51,829 bases of DNA. Origin: Streptomyces sp. NRRL F-5727. GTDB lineage: Bacteria > Actinomycetota > Actinomycetes > Streptomycetales > Streptomycetaceae. The notes under the pieces were generated by a model, which was not told the DNA's origin, searched no databases, and saw only the letters and a program-made list of their open reading frames with translations. The translations under genes were made by a program, and so were the position numbers. Below are positions 43,145 to 51,733 of this stretch, one piece after another. Position 1 is the first letter of the stretch. Every line of letters starts with the position of its first letter. Location of the stretch: positions 1 through 51,829 of the forward strand of contig NZ_JOGX01000045.1 in the NCBI RefSeq assembly GCF_000719555.1. The letters are read 5' to 3'.

Positions 43145-43160
43145 AGTGGACTAGACCTTT
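43145..43160. promoter_or_regulatory. dre-like DasR operator, site 2
   Basis: AGTGGACTAGACCTTT matches the same consensus at 13 of 16 positions and lies 29 bp upstream of the nagK start codon. DasR control of nagK-nagA is established in S. coelicolor. Confidence 0.75.
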
Positions 43161-43188
43161 AGGGCGGTCTCGCGCGAGACTGTCCCCT

Positions 43189-44139
43189 GTGAGACACGTC
43201 ATCGCCCTGGATGTGGGCGGCACCGGCATGAAGGCCGCCCTCGTCGGGGCGGACGGCACCCTGCTCCACGAGGCCCGCCGCGCCACCGGGCGCCGCCGCG
43301 GCCCCGAGGCCGTGGTGGAGACCATCCTCGGCTTCGCCGAAGAGCTCCGCGCCCTCGGCCAGGAGCGGTACGGCGAGCCCGCCGCGGCCGCCGGAGTCGC
43401 CGTCCCCGGCATCGTCGACGCCGAGAACGGCATCGCCGTCTACGCCGCCAACCTCGGCTGGCGCGACGTTCCCATGCGCGAACTCCTCAGCGCCCGGCTC
43501 GGCGGCATCCCCGTCGCCCTCGGCCACGACGTGCGCACCGGCGGCCTCGCCGAGGGCCGCATCGGCGCCGGCAACGGCGCCGACCGCTTCCTCTTCGTCC
43601 CCCTCGGCACCGGCATCGCCGGCGCCATCGGCATCGGCGACCGCATCGAGGCCGGCGCCCACGGCTACGCCGGAGAGATCGGCCACATCGTCGTCCGCCC
43701 CGGCGGCACCGACTGCGGCTGCGGCCAGCGCGGCTGCCTGGAGCGGTACGCCTCCGCCTCCGCCGTCTCCCTCGCCTGGGCCGAGGCGTCCGGCGACCCC
43801 GAAGCGGACGCCGCCGACTGCGCCAAGGCGGTCGAGTCCGGCGACCCCGTCGCCGCACGGGTCTGGCAGGAGGCGGTGGACGCCCTCGCCGACGGCCTGG
43901 TCACCGCGCTCACCCTGCTGGACCCCCGCACGCTCGTCATCGGTGGCGGTCTGGCCGAGGCCGGGGAAACCTTGTTCACACCCCTTCGGGCCGCGGTGGA
44001 GGCACGCGTGACCTTCCAGAAGCTGCCCGCCATCGTCCCGGCGGCCCTCGGGGACACCGCCGGATGCCTGGGCGCGGGCCTCCTCGCCTGGGACCTGCTC
44101 GCCGACCAGCACCCCACCGACCCGGAGGTCTCCGCCTGA
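43189..44139 (+). CDS. nagK: ROK-family kinase, likely N-acetylglucosamine kinase
   Basis: A 316-residue ROK kinase starting at GTG 43189. Ends of the ATP site are 'VIALDVGGTGMKAALVGADG' and 'VPLGTGIAGAIGIG'; the ROK zinc motif is 'GHIVVRPGGTDCGCGQRGCLERYAS', with its three Cys and one His. The substrate-type 'EIGHI' region fits GlcNAc/glucose kinases. The stop overlaps the nagA start (TGATG), and a dre-like site sits just upstream, so I assign GlcNAc phosphorylation. Glucokinase is the main alternative from sequence alone. Confidence 0.88.
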   Translation: MRHVIALDVGGTGMKAALVGADGTLLHEARRATGRRRGPEAVVETILGFAEELRALGQERYGEPAAAAGVAVPGIVDAENGIAVYAANLGWRDVPMRELLSARLGGIPVALGHDVRTGGLAEGRIGAGNGADRFLFVPLGTGIAGAIGIGDRIEAGAHGYAGEIGHIVVRPGGTDCGCGQRGCLERYASASAVSLAWAEASGDPEADAADCAKAVESGDPVAARVWQEAVDALADGLVTALTLLDPRTLVIGGGLAEAGETLFTPLRAAVEARVTFQKLPAIVPAALGDTAGCLGAGLLAWDLLADQHPTDPEVSA

Positions 44140-45308
44140 TGTCCGATCACAAGGTTCTCGCCGGCGCACGCGTCGTGCTGCCCACCGGGATCGTCGAGAA
44201 CGGACGCGTGATCGTCGACGGCGGCCGCATCGCCGGCTCCGCGCCGGAGGGCGCCCCGGTGCTCGACCTCGCCGGCCACTGGCTGGTGCCCGGCTTCGTC
44301 GACATGCACAACCACGGCGGCGGCGGCGCCTCCTTCACGTCCGGCACCGTGGACGAGGTCCTCAAGGGCGTCCACACCCACCGGCTGCACGGCACCACCA
44401 CCGTCGTCGCCTCCTTCGTCACCGGCGACATGGACTTCCTCACCGCCCGGGCCGGCCTGCTCTCCGAGCTCGCCGAGCAGGGCGAGATCGCCGGCCTCCA
44501 CTTCGAGGGCCCGTTCATCTCCCCCTGCCGCAAGGGCGCCCACGACGAGACGCTGCTGCGCGACCCGCACCCGGCCGACGTCCGCAAGCTGATCGACGCC
44601 GCCCGCGGCCGGGCCAAGATGGTCACCCTCGCGACCGAGCTGCCCGGCGGCATCGACTCCGTACGCCTCCTGGCCGAGCACGGCGTCATCGCCGCCGTCG
44701 GCCACACCGACGCCAGCTACGAGCAGACCGTCGAGGCCATCGACGCCGGCGCCACCGTCGCCACCCACCTCTACAACGCGATGCCCGGCCTCGGCCACCG
44801 CGCGCCCGGCCCGATCGCCGCCCTCCTGGAGGACGAGCGGATCACCGTCGAGCTCATCAACGACGGCACCCACCTCCACCCGGCCGCCCTGGAGCTCGCC
44901 TTCCACCACGCCGGCGCCGAGCGCGTCGCCCTCATCACCGACGCCATGGACGCGGCGGGCTTCGGCGACGGCCGCTACATGCTCGGCCCGCTGGAGGTCG
45001 AGGTGAAGGACAGCGTGGCCCGCCTCGTCGAGGGCGGCTCCATCGCCGGCTCCACCCTCACCCTCGACCGCGCCTTCAAGCGCGCCGCCACCGTCGACCG
45101 GCTCCCCGTCGAGTCCGTCGTCCAGGCCATCTCCGCCAACCCGGCCCGCCTCCTCGGCGTCTACGACCGGGTCGGCTCGCTGGAGCCCGGCAAGGACGCC
45201 GACATCGTCGTCCTCGACGACGCCTTCGACGTGAAGGGCGTCATGCGCAAGGGCGAGTGGATCGTCGCCCCACAGGGCGTCGCCGCCCGGGTCCCCCAGA
45301 ACGCCTGA
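44139..45308 (+). CDS. nagA: N-acetylglucosamine-6-phosphate deacetylase
   Basis: A 389-residue amidohydrolase that removes acetate from GlcNAc-6-phosphate. Landmarks are 'VPGFVDMHNHGGGGASF', the metal-site 'HFEGPFISP', 'VGHTDASYEQTVEAIDAGATVATHLYNAMPGL', and the catalytic Asp in 'ALITDAMDAAGFGDG'. The early metal Gln/His positions are normal for actinobacterial NagA. ATG 44139 overlaps the nagK stop, so the two are translationally coupled. Under the DasR model the operon is switched on when GlcN-6-phosphate releases DasR. Confidence 0.95.
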   Translation: MSDHKVLAGARVVLPTGIVENGRVIVDGGRIAGSAPEGAPVLDLAGHWLVPGFVDMHNHGGGGASFTSGTVDEVLKGVHTHRLHGTTTVVASFVTGDMDFLTARAGLLSELAEQGEIAGLHFEGPFISPCRKGAHDETLLRDPHPADVRKLIDAARGRAKMVTLATELPGGIDSVRLLAEHGVIAAVGHTDASYEQTVEAIDAGATVATHLYNAMPGLGHRAPGPIAALLEDERITVELINDGTHLHPAALELAFHHAGAERVALITDAMDAAGFGDGRYMLGPLEVEVKDSVARLVEGGSIAGSTLTLDRAFKRAATVDRLPVESVVQAISANPARLLGVYDRVGSLEPGKDADIVVLDDAFDVKGVMRKGEWIVAPQGVAARVPQNA

Positions 45309-45353
45309 CCTCCCGGAGGCACTGACATCCCGCCTGATCAGGGCGGAAACGGG

Positions 45354-45388
45354 ACGGCGAACGGTCCGGGGTCTGGGCCGATCGCCGT
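45354..45388 (+). terminator. Weak hairpin after nagA
   Basis: ACGGCGA (45354-45360) and TCGCCGT (45382-45388) pair perfectly with a 21-nt GC-rich loop, followed by TCCTTTGG. It lies 46 nt after nagA and 60 nt before the PfkB-type kinase. Confidence 0.4.
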
Positions 45389-45447
45389 TCCTTTGGCATG
45401 ATCGCGCTGTCTCCACAGGTCTTACCGGAAGTACGGGGGGTGGACAG

Positions 45448-46374
45448 GTGATTCTCACGGTCACCCTCAACACGGCGCTGGACGTCACCTACGAGGTCCC
45501 CGCCCTCGTCCCGCACGCGAGCCACCGCGTCGCCCGCAGCGCCGAACGGCCCGGCGGCAAGGGCGTCAACGTGGCCCGGGTGCTCGCCGCGCTCGGCCAC
45601 GAGACCGTCGTCACCGGCTTCGCCGGCGGCCCCACCGGCGACCGGCTCCGCGAGCTGCTCGCCCCCGTCCCCGGGCTGACCGACGCGCTCGTCGCCACCG
45701 AGGCCGCCACCCGGCGCACGCTCGCCGTCGTCGACACCGGCGCCGGGGACGCCACCCAGTTCAACGAGGCCGGCGCCGCCGTCACCGCCGCCGAGTGGAC
45801 CGCCTTCCGGGAGCGGTACGCGGAGCTGCTCACCGGCGCCGCCGCCGTCGCCCTCTGCGGCAGCCTCCCGCCGGGCGTCCACGTCGGCGCCTACGCCGAG
45901 CTGATCCGTACGGCCCGCGCCGCCGGCGTCCCGGTCCTCCTCGACACCGCCGGGGAACCGCTCCGCCGCGGCATCGCCGCCCGCCCCGACCTCGTGAAGC
46001 CCAACGCCGACGAACTCGCCGGCCTGACCGGCTCCCGGGACCCGCACCGCGCCACCCAGGACGCCCGCCGCCGCGGCGCCCACGCCGTCGTCACGTCCCT
46101 CGGCCCCGACGGCCTCCTCGCCGCCACCCCCGACGGCCTCTGGCACGCGGCCCCTCCGGCCCCGGTCCACGGCAACCCCACGGGAGCCGGCGACTCGGTC
46201 GTCGCCGCCCTCCTCGCGGGCCTGGTCGACGCCACCCCCTGGCCGGACCGCCTGACCCACGCGACCGCCCTCTCGGCGGCCACGGTCGCGGCCCCGGTGG
46301 CCGGCGAATACGACCCGCAGGTCCTCGCCGACCTCCTCCCGAAGATCCGCGTCACGACCGCTTCGGCGGGGTGA
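45448..46374 (+). CDS. PfkB-family kinase (1-phosphofructokinase type)
   Basis: A 308-residue ribokinase-like kinase. It starts at GTG 45448 with 'ILTVTLNTALDVTYEV', the exact opening of the FruK/LacC (hexose-phosphate kinase) group, followed by 'RPGGKGVNVARVLAALG' (substrate site) and the anion-hole/catalytic 'GNPTGAGDSVVAALLAG'. Substrate could be fructose-1-phosphate, tagatose-6-phosphate or another sugar phosphate. Position after nagA suggests a link to amino-sugar or fructose use, but no fruA-type transporter is near. The 3' end overlaps the convergent CBM-like gene by 23 bp. Confidence 0.88.
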   Translation: MILTVTLNTALDVTYEVPALVPHASHRVARSAERPGGKGVNVARVLAALGHETVVTGFAGGPTGDRLRELLAPVPGLTDALVATEAATRRTLAVVDTGAGDATQFNEAGAAVTAAEWTAFRERYAELLTGAAAVALCGSLPPGVHVGAYAELIRTARAAGVPVLLDTAGEPLRRGIAARPDLVKPNADELAGLTGSRDPHRATQDARRRGAHAVVTSLGPDGLLAATPDGLWHAAPPAPVHGNPTGAGDSVVAALLAGLVDATPWPDRLTHATALSAATVAAPVAGEYDPQVLADLLPKIRVTTASAG

Positions 46375-47326
46375 CCTCCAGCCAGTCCAGCAGCACGTCG
46401 CACTGGTTGCCGGCCTCGCACGAGATCTTGATCTCGTTCTCGCCCTTCTGGAGCTCGACCGGCGCCCAGGTGGTCTGCCAGTTCTTCTCCAGGTTCGGGT
46501 CCGTGGAGTGGATGAAGTTCTTCAGGCCGATCGGCTGGGAGTTCGGCTTGCCGTTGACCGTCAGCGTGGCGTTGGCGTCCACCGCGGGGATCGCGTACCG
46601 GACCGTGAGGGCGTAGTTGCCGCCCTCGGGCATGGTCGCCTTCCAGGTGACCGACGAGCCCTGGGCGTTGAATCCCGCCACGTAGGCGCCGTCCGCGCCC
46701 TCCGCGCCCTTGACGTCCTTGGCGAGCGTGGCGCTGCCGCTGAGCGTGAGCGTGGCCGCGTCCTGCTTCGGCAGGGGGGCCTTGGTGGGCTCGTCCGTGG
46801 GTTCCGTGGAGGGGGTGGGCTCCTGGCTCGCGGTCGCCGGGGCCGAGGCGGTCGGGTTGCCGCCGGCCGTCTGGTCCTTCTTGTCGCTCTGGTTGCCGAT
46901 GATCGCCGCCGTGATGCCGGCGACGACGACCGCGACGACCGCGACCGCGCCGATCAGCAGGCCCTTGGTGTTGGGCCCGCGGCCACCGCCGCGCGGGGCC
47001 TGCGGGGGCGGGGTGTGGCGGGGCGGCTGGGCGCCGCCGTAGGTCTCGGGCGCCGCGTACTGCGGGTGCGGCTGGCCGTACGCCGCCTGCTGCTGCGGCG
47101 GCACGTACGGCTGGGCCGGCTGCTGCCCGTACTGGCGCTCGCCGACCGTCCTGACCTGGTTGTACGAAGTACGGGGAACGCCCGGCTGGGCGTGCGCGGG
47201 GCCTGGGTAGCCGTAGCCGCCGCCCTGGGGGGCGCGGCCGCCGGCCGCTGCCTGTCCGTCCGCGTACAGGTAGCCGAACGGATCGTCGTCCTCGGGCTTG
47301 TTCGCGCCGTCGTTACCGGCAGCCAT
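46352..47326 (-). CDS. Membrane-anchored protein with CBM35/6-like domain
   Basis: A 324-residue protein. The N-terminal 115 residues are cytoplasmic and Gly/Pro/Gln/Tyr-rich ('DDDPFGYLYADG', 'QPYVPPQQQAAYGQPHPQY'). One membrane helix follows at about residues 120-145 ('GLLIGAVAVVAVVVAGI'), then a Thr/Pro/Ala-rich linker. The external domain from about 190 is a beta sandwich like CBM35/6: 'SVTWKATMPEGGNYALTVRYAIPAVDANATLTVNGKP' and 'LEKNWQTTWAPVELQKGENEIKISCEAGNQCDVLLDWLEV'. ATG 47326 was chosen because GGAGAGG lies 9 nt upstream. It probably binds cell-wall or external polysaccharide. Confidence 0.85.
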   Translation of the reverse strand: MAAGNDGANKPEDDDPFGYLYADGQAAAGGRAPQGGGYGYPGPAHAQPGVPRTSYNQVRTVGERQYGQQPAQPYVPPQQQAAYGQPHPQYAAPETYGGAQPPRHTPPPQAPRGGGRGPNTKGLLIGAVAVVAVVVAGITAAIIGNQSDKKDQTAGGNPTASAPATASQEPTPSTEPTDEPTKAPLPKQDAATLTLSGSATLAKDVKGAEGADGAYVAGFNAQGSSVTWKATMPEGGNYALTVRYAIPAVDANATLTVNGKPNSQPIGLKNFIHSTDPNLEKNWQTTWAPVELQKGENEIKISCEAGNQCDVLLDWLEVTPPKRS

Positions 47327-47410
47327 CCGGGTCATCCTCTCCATGCTCGCCAGCCGTCGCCGACCCGGCGAGCCTACCCCGAACGAATGAACCCGCCGTG
47401 CCGGGAAGGA

Positions 47411-49090
47411 TCATCCCGCCCGGCGGTGCACCTTCGCACGGGACCGCTTCTCCACGTACATCCGCTGGTCGGCGGAGTTGAGGACCTCTTCGACGGTCAT
47501 CCCGCACTCGGCCCAGCCGATGCCGAAACTGGCCCCGACCCGGACCGCGCGGCCGTCCACCCGGATGGGCGGGATGATCGCGTTCCGCAGCCGGACGGCG
47601 AGGTCGGCGGCGTCGGCGGCACCGAGACCGTCGGCGAGGACGACGAACTCGTCACCGCCCAGACGGGCGACGGTGTCACCGTCCCTGACGCCGGTGGTGA
47701 GCCGCCGGGCCACCTCGATGAGGACGGCGTCGCCGGTGTGGTGCCCGAAGCGGTCGTTGATCGACTTGAAGCCGTCGAGGTCGCAGAAGAGGACGGCGAG
47801 CCCCTTGGTGCCGTCGTCGGTGTCGCCGCCGGTCGGCGCGACCGTGTGCACGTGGTGGTCGTACGCCCCGCCGCCGGCCTGCTCGAAGCCGAAGCCGTGC
47901 TCGTGCTCGTGCTCGTACTCGTAGCCGTCCTGGGCGAGCGGCAGCGGATCGGGGCCGTAGCCGAATCCGGCGTCGGGGCCGGGCCCCTGGTAGGCGCCGG
48001 TGTGCGCGGGGCGCTCGCAGAGCCGGGCGGAGAGCCGGGAGCGCAGCTCGGCGCTGTTGGGCAGGCCGGTGAGGGCGTCGTGGGAGGCGCGGTGGGCGAG
48101 CTGGAGCTCGTGCCGCTTGCGCTCCTCGATGTCCTCGACGTGGGTGAGGAGGAAGCGGGGCCCGTCGGCGGCGTCGGCGACCACCGAGTTCCGCAGGGAG
48201 ACCCAGACGTAGGTGCCGTCGCGCCGGCCGAGCCGCAGCTCGGCCCGGCCGCCCTCGGCGGAGGTGCGGAGCAGGGTGCCGATGTCCTCGGGGTGGACGA
48301 GGTCGGCGAAGGAGTAGCGGCGCATCACGGAGGCGGGGCGGCCGAGGAGCCGGCAGAGGGCGTCGTTGGTGCGCAGGAGCCGGCCGTGCTGGTCGCCGCC
48401 GAGCTCGGCGATGGCCATGCCGGAGGGGGCGTACTCGAACGCCTGCCGGAAGGATTCCTCACTGGCGCGGAGGGCCTGCTGCTCGCGCTCCAGGCGGATG
48501 AGGGCGCGCTGCATGTTGGAGCGGAGCCGGGCGTTGCTGATCGCGATGGCGGACTGGGAGGCGTACATCTGGAGGGCTTCCTGCCCCCAGGGTCCCGGGT
48601 GCCGGCCGTTGCGCGGGCGGTCGACGGATATGACGCCGAGGAGTTCCCGGCCGGTGCCGGAGGCGTACATGGGGGCGTAGAGGCGGTCGTGCGGGTGCCA
48701 CTCGTCCTCGAAGCGGGGGGCGGGGCCGTCGGTGTGCCACTGGGGGACGTCGTCGTCCATCAGGACCCAGCCCTCGGTGTGCGGGATGAACCGCAGGTCG
48801 CCCCAGGGGACGCCCATGGAGAGCCGGCGGTCCCACGCCTCGCGGGAGCCGACGCGGCCGGTGATGAGGGCTTCGGCGGCGGGGTCCCCGGCGAAGGCGG
48901 CGACGACCAGGTCACCGTCGGGCCGGACCAGGTTGACGCAGGCCAGCTGGTAGTTGAGGCCGGCGACGACACCGTCGGCGACGGTCTGCAGGGTGTCCGC
49001 CAGGCTGCGGGCGGTGTTGAGGTCCGCCACGACCTGATGCAGCTGTCGCAGGGTCGAGAGACGGACGTAAGGCTCCGACTCGGTCTCCAT
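47411..49090 (-). CDS. cdgB: GAF-PAS-GGDEF diguanylate cyclase (CdgB-like)
   Basis: A 559-residue c-di-GMP synthase starting at ATG 49090 ('ETESEPYVRL'), 7 nt after GGGGAGAG; upstream ATGs in frame lack ribosome sites. Residues about 20-180 are GAF, about 200-320 PAS with PAC ('EESFRQAFEYAPSGMAIAELGG'), and the rest GGDEF. The active site is intact ('RLGGDEFVVL') and an RxxD inhibitory site (RDGD) lies five residues before it, so product feedback is expected. An unusual His/Glu/Tyr/Phe-rich insert ('YEYEHEHEHGFGF') interrupts the start of the GGDEF domain. CdgB of S. coelicolor controls development under BldD. Crp-type and other signals lie upstream. Confidence 0.93.
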   Translation of the reverse strand: METESEPYVRLSTLRQLHQVVADLNTARSLADTLQTVADGVVAGLNYQLACVNLVRPDGDLVVAAFAGDPAAEALITGRVGSREAWDRRLSMGVPWGDLRFIPHTEGWVLMDDDVPQWHTDGPAPRFEDEWHPHDRLYAPMYASGTGRELLGVISVDRPRNGRHPGPWGQEALQMYASQSAIAISNARLRSNMQRALIRLEREQQALRASEESFRQAFEYAPSGMAIAELGGDQHGRLLRTNDALCRLLGRPASVMRRYSFADLVHPEDIGTLLRTSAEGGRAELRLGRRDGTYVWVSLRNSVVADAADGPRFLLTHVEDIEERKRHELQLAHRASHDALTGLPNSAELRSRLSARLCERPAHTGAYQGPGPDAGFGYGPDPLPLAQDGYEYEHEHEHGFGFEQAGGGAYDHHVHTVAPTGGDTDDGTKGLAVLFCDLDGFKSINDRFGHHTGDAVLIEVARRLTTGVRDGDTVARLGGDEFVVLADGLGAADAADLAVRLRNAIIPPIRVDGRAVRVGASFGIGWAECGMTVEEVLNSADQRMYVEKRSRAKVHRRAG

Positions 49091-49404
49091 CGCTCGCTCT
49101 CCCCGAGACCTCGACAGCAACTCCAGGGTTCTCATCGGCTTCGTGCTGTACTGTCCCCGCCACTGAATCACAGCGAGCTGCGCACCCGGTACACAGGGTC
49201 AGCAAATAGTGCTCTCTGTGACTCAAGTCACAGCATTGTGTGGCGGAATCCGGCGGGTCGGGAGTGACCGGCGCGACGGCCCGTGACCTCGATGCCCGCG
49301 GGCGGGACGGCGCCCGGGTGACCCGGTCCTAGGTCCCGCGCCGGGCGCCGGCCTGGTCCCCCGGCCCGATGCGGCCCGCGCGGGGCCGGGGCTAGCGTGC
49401 CGGT
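49091..49404. other. Divergent intergenic region of cdgB and flavin reductase
   Basis: 314 bp carrying the Crp-type palindrome, a less GC-rich stretch around 49140-49250 that probably holds the cdgB promoter, and TAGCGT (49393-49398) 6 nt before the GTG start of the flavin reductase. No gene is seen inside. Confidence 0.65.
49217..49232. promoter_or_regulatory. Perfect Crp-type palindrome
   Basis: TGTGACTCAAGTCACA: exact TGTGA-N6-TCACA, and also an exact match to the Streptomyces Crp motif GTG-N6-GNCAC. The dyad extends to 8 bp per arm (49216-49233). It lies 127 bp upstream of cdgB and 173 bp upstream of the divergent flavin reductase. Confidence 0.75.
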
Positions 49405-49968
49405 GTGCTGCAGATGACCCCGCCCTCGCCGCCCGTCACGGACCTCGCCATACCTCATGCTGAGGGGGTGAGCGACGACGAGTTCCGGGCGGCCATGTCC
49501 CGCCTCGCGGCCGGCGTGGTCCTGGTGACCGCGCACGATCCCGACGACGGCCCGCGCGGCGAGGACGTCGGCATGACGGCCACCGCGTTCCTCTCGGTCT
49601 CGCTGGACCCGCCGCTGGTCCTGGTCAGCCTGCGCAACGGCTCCCGCATGGACGACCTGCTGGAGGAGGTCCCGGTCTGGGCGGTGTCGGTGCTGGCGGA
49701 GAGCCAGCGGCACGTCGCCGGGCGGTTCGCGATGAAGGGCCGTGTCTCGGACCGGCTGCTCTTCGCCGACCTGCCGTACACGCGGGGCGAGGCGAGCGGG
49801 GCGCCGCTGCTCGGCGGGGCGCTCACCACCCTGGAGTGCCGCACGGAGAGCCGGGTGGTGGCGGGCGACCACACCCTGGTGATCGGCCGGGTCCTCTCGG
49901 TCGGCCTGCCGTCGCCGGACGGCGAGCCCCTCACGTACTTCCGCGGCCGCTACCGCCGCCTGGGCTGA
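49405..49968 (+). CDS. Flavin reductase-like domain protein
   Basis: A 187-residue FMN-binding split-barrel protein. 'FRAAMSRLAAGVVLVTAHD' opens the domain, 'GMTATAFLSVSLDPPLVLVSLRNGSRM' is the FMN-binding block, and 'WAVSVLAESQRHVAGRFA' and 'GDHTLVIGRVLSV' complete the fold. Such proteins hand FMNH2 to monooxygenases or act as stand-alone FMN reductases. The GTG start at 49405 is 6 nt after TAGCGT with no ribosome site, so a leaderless mRNA is likely; ATG 49414 is an alternative. No monooxygenase partner is adjacent. Confidence 0.9.
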   Translation: MLQMTPPSPPVTDLAIPHAEGVSDDEFRAAMSRLAAGVVLVTAHDPDDGPRGEDVGMTATAFLSVSLDPPLVLVSLRNGSRMDDLLEEVPVWAVSVLAESQRHVAGRFAMKGRVSDRLLFADLPYTRGEASGAPLLGGALTTLECRTESRVVAGDHTLVIGRVLSVGLPSPDGEPLTYFRGRYRRLG

Positions 49969-49997
49969 CCCCCCGGGGCGCCCGTCAGCGGGGCCCG

Positions 49998-50426
49998 TCA
50001 GCCCCAGTCGCGGCCCTGCCGGCCGCGCTTGGTCTCGGCGCGCTGCTTCTTCTCGCGCAGCCGGCGCTCGTTGATGCCGCGGGGGATGCGGGTCGCCCGG
50101 CGGGGCTTCGGCGGCGGGGCCGTCGCCTCGGCGAGCAGCGCCGCGAGGCGGACGGCGGCCACCTCACGGTTGCGCCACTGGGAGCGGTGCTCCGAGGCCC
50201 GTACGGTCAGCACGCCGTCCACCAGCCGGGAGGCGAGCCGGTCCAGGGCGCGGGACTTCCACACCTCGGGCAGCGCCTCGGTCGCGGCGAGGTCGAACCG
50301 CAGCTCGACGCGGGAGTCGGAGGTGTTCACGTGCTGCCCGCCGGGACCCGAGGAGCGCGTGAAACGCCACTGGAGCTCGGCCTCGGGGAGCGAGACGGAG
50401 CCGCGGATCTGATACGGACCTGACAT
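49998..50426 (-). CDS. arfB: Alternative ribosome-rescue factor ArfB-like hydrolase
   Basis: A 142-residue small release-factor homologue. The catalytic GGQ is in '[24 protein letters not shown]', and the C-terminal tail is rich in Arg/Lys ('[29 protein letters not shown]'), which in ArfB (YaeJ) lies in the empty mRNA channel of stalled ribosomes. ATG 50426 was chosen for its adjacent GGAGGGC site over the upstream ATG 50435. It stands alone. Confidence 0.93.
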   Translation of the reverse strand: MSGPYQIRGSVSLPEAELQWRFTRSSGPGGQHVNTSDSRVELRFDLAATEALPEVWKSRALDRLASRLVDGVLTVRASEHRSQWRNREVAAVRLAALLAEATAPPPKPRRATRIPRGINERRLREKKQRAETKRGRQGRDWG

Positions 50427-50553
50427 GCCCTCCATGTTCCCCGCGAGGGGTCCCGACCGTCATCCTGTTTTCACGCATCCGGGAACCGCCGGGCGGTCTG
50501 CCGCGTTTCTCCGGGCGAACGACCACGTGAGCATCACGATGAAAGGGACTTCC

Positions 50554-51129
50554 ATGGCAGTGAGCCTCGCCAAGGGCGGCAACGTCTCCCTCACCAAGGA
50601 GGCGCCGGGTCTGACCGCCGTCACCGTGGGCCTCGGCTGGGACGTCCGCACGACGACCGGCACCGACTTCGACCTGGACGCCTCCGCCATCGGCGTCGAC
50701 GCCGCCGGCAAGGTCGCCTCGGACGCCCACTTCGTCTTCTTCAACAACAAGTCGACCCCGGACCAGACCATCGTCCACACGGGTGACAACCGCACCGGCG
50801 AGGGCGGCGGCGACGACGAGCAGATCAACGTCAACCTCGCGGGCCTCCCGGCCACCGTCGACAAGATCGTCTTCCCGGTCTCCATCTACGACGCGGTCTC
50901 CCGCGCGCAGAACTTCGGCCAGGTCCGCAACGCCTACATCCGCATCATCAACCAGGCCGGCGGCGCCGAGATCGCCCGCTACGACCTCTCCGAGGACGCC
51001 GCCGTCGAGACCGCCATGGTCTTCGGCGAGCTGTACCGGAACGGCGCCGAGTGGAAGTTCCGCGCGGTCGGCCAGGGCTACGCCTCCGGCCTGGAGGGCA
51101 TCGCCCGCGACTTCGGCGTGAACCTCTGA
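50554..51129 (+). CDS. terD: TerD-family stress protein
   Basis: A 191-residue TerD/TerZ-type protein. '[30 protein letters not shown]', '[11 protein letters not shown]', '[36 protein letters not shown]' and '[20 protein letters not shown]' are nearly canonical, with the acidic calcium-binding residues (D-L-D, D-N, D-D-E). GAAAGGGA lies 8 nt upstream of the ATG. Streptomyces carry many TerD paralogues, and they are linked to calcium binding and differentiation rather than tellurite alone. No other ter genes are adjacent. Confidence 0.95.
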   Translation: MAVSLAKGGNVSLTKEAPGLTAVTVGLGWDVRTTTGTDFDLDASAIGVDAAGKVASDAHFVFFNNKSTPDQTIVHTGDNRTGEGGGDDEQINVNLAGLPATVDKIVFPVSIYDAVSRAQNFGQVRNAYIRIINQAGGAEIARYDLSEDAAVETAMVFGELYRNGAEWKFRAVGQGYASGLEGIARDFGVNL

Positions 51130-51194
51130 CCCACGGCCCCGGACGCCGTCGAGCCCCGGCCGTCCTCGGACCGCCGGGGCTCTACCCTGACCGG

Positions 51195-51725
51195 GTGATC
51201 GTCGAGACCCTCGCGCCCCGGGCCCTGGAGGACGGCGCCGCCCTCCCCGGCCCGCTGCTCACCGAACTCACCGCGCTGTACGCCTCGAACCGGGAGTTCC
51301 AGCAGCTCAGCGGCGACTTCCCGGATCCGGACGCGATCCGCCCCGAGCAGGTCGCGGCCGCCCTCGCCGACGAACTGGCCCAGCCCTCCGCCGAGGTGCT
51401 GCTGGCCCGCTCCGAGGGCCGGCTCGTCGCCGTCGCCGTGACCCTCGGCCACCACCCCGACCCGGCCGACCCCGACCCGTGGCTCGGGCTGCTGATGGTC
51501 CACGCGGACGAGCACCGCGCCGGCTTCGGCCGCCGCCTCGCCGCCCACGTCGAGGACGGCTTCCGCGCCGAAGGCCGTACCGGTCTCAGGCTGGCCGTCC
51601 TGGAGAACAACCAGAAGGCCCTCGCCTTCTGGACCTCCCTCGGGTACGAGGAGACCGCCCGTCGCCCCGACCTGGCGCACGGCCGCCCCTGTGTGGTGCT
51701 GCGCAAGAGCCTCCGGGGCTCGTAG
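51195..51725 (+). CDS. GNAT-family N-acetyltransferase
   Basis: A 176-residue acetyltransferase starting at GTG 51195. The acetyl-CoA site is 'LLMVHADEHRAGFGRRLAAHVED', motif B is 'LRLAVLENNQKALAFWTSLGYEETAR', and the chain ends 'VVLRKSL'. TACCCT (51183-51188) ends 6 nt before the GTG and there is no ribosome site, so it is probably leaderless. The long open frame upstream to 51051 overlaps terD and is not coding. The acceptor substrate is unknown. Confidence 0.88.
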   Translation: MIVETLAPRALEDGAALPGPLLTELTALYASNREFQQLSGDFPDPDAIRPEQVAAALADELAQPSAEVLLARSEGRLVAVAVTLGHHPDPADPDPWLGLLMVHADEHRAGFGRRLAAHVEDGFRAEGRTGLRLAVLENNQKALAFWTSLGYEETARRPDLAHGRPCVVLRKSLRGS

Positions 51726-51733
51726 GCCCTGGC

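Noticed and set aside
49216..49233. Dyad considered as a BldD box upstream of cdgB
   Set aside because: It fits the Crp motif exactly but not the spacing of the BldD consensus; BldD sites may exist elsewhere in the gap but I could not assign one.
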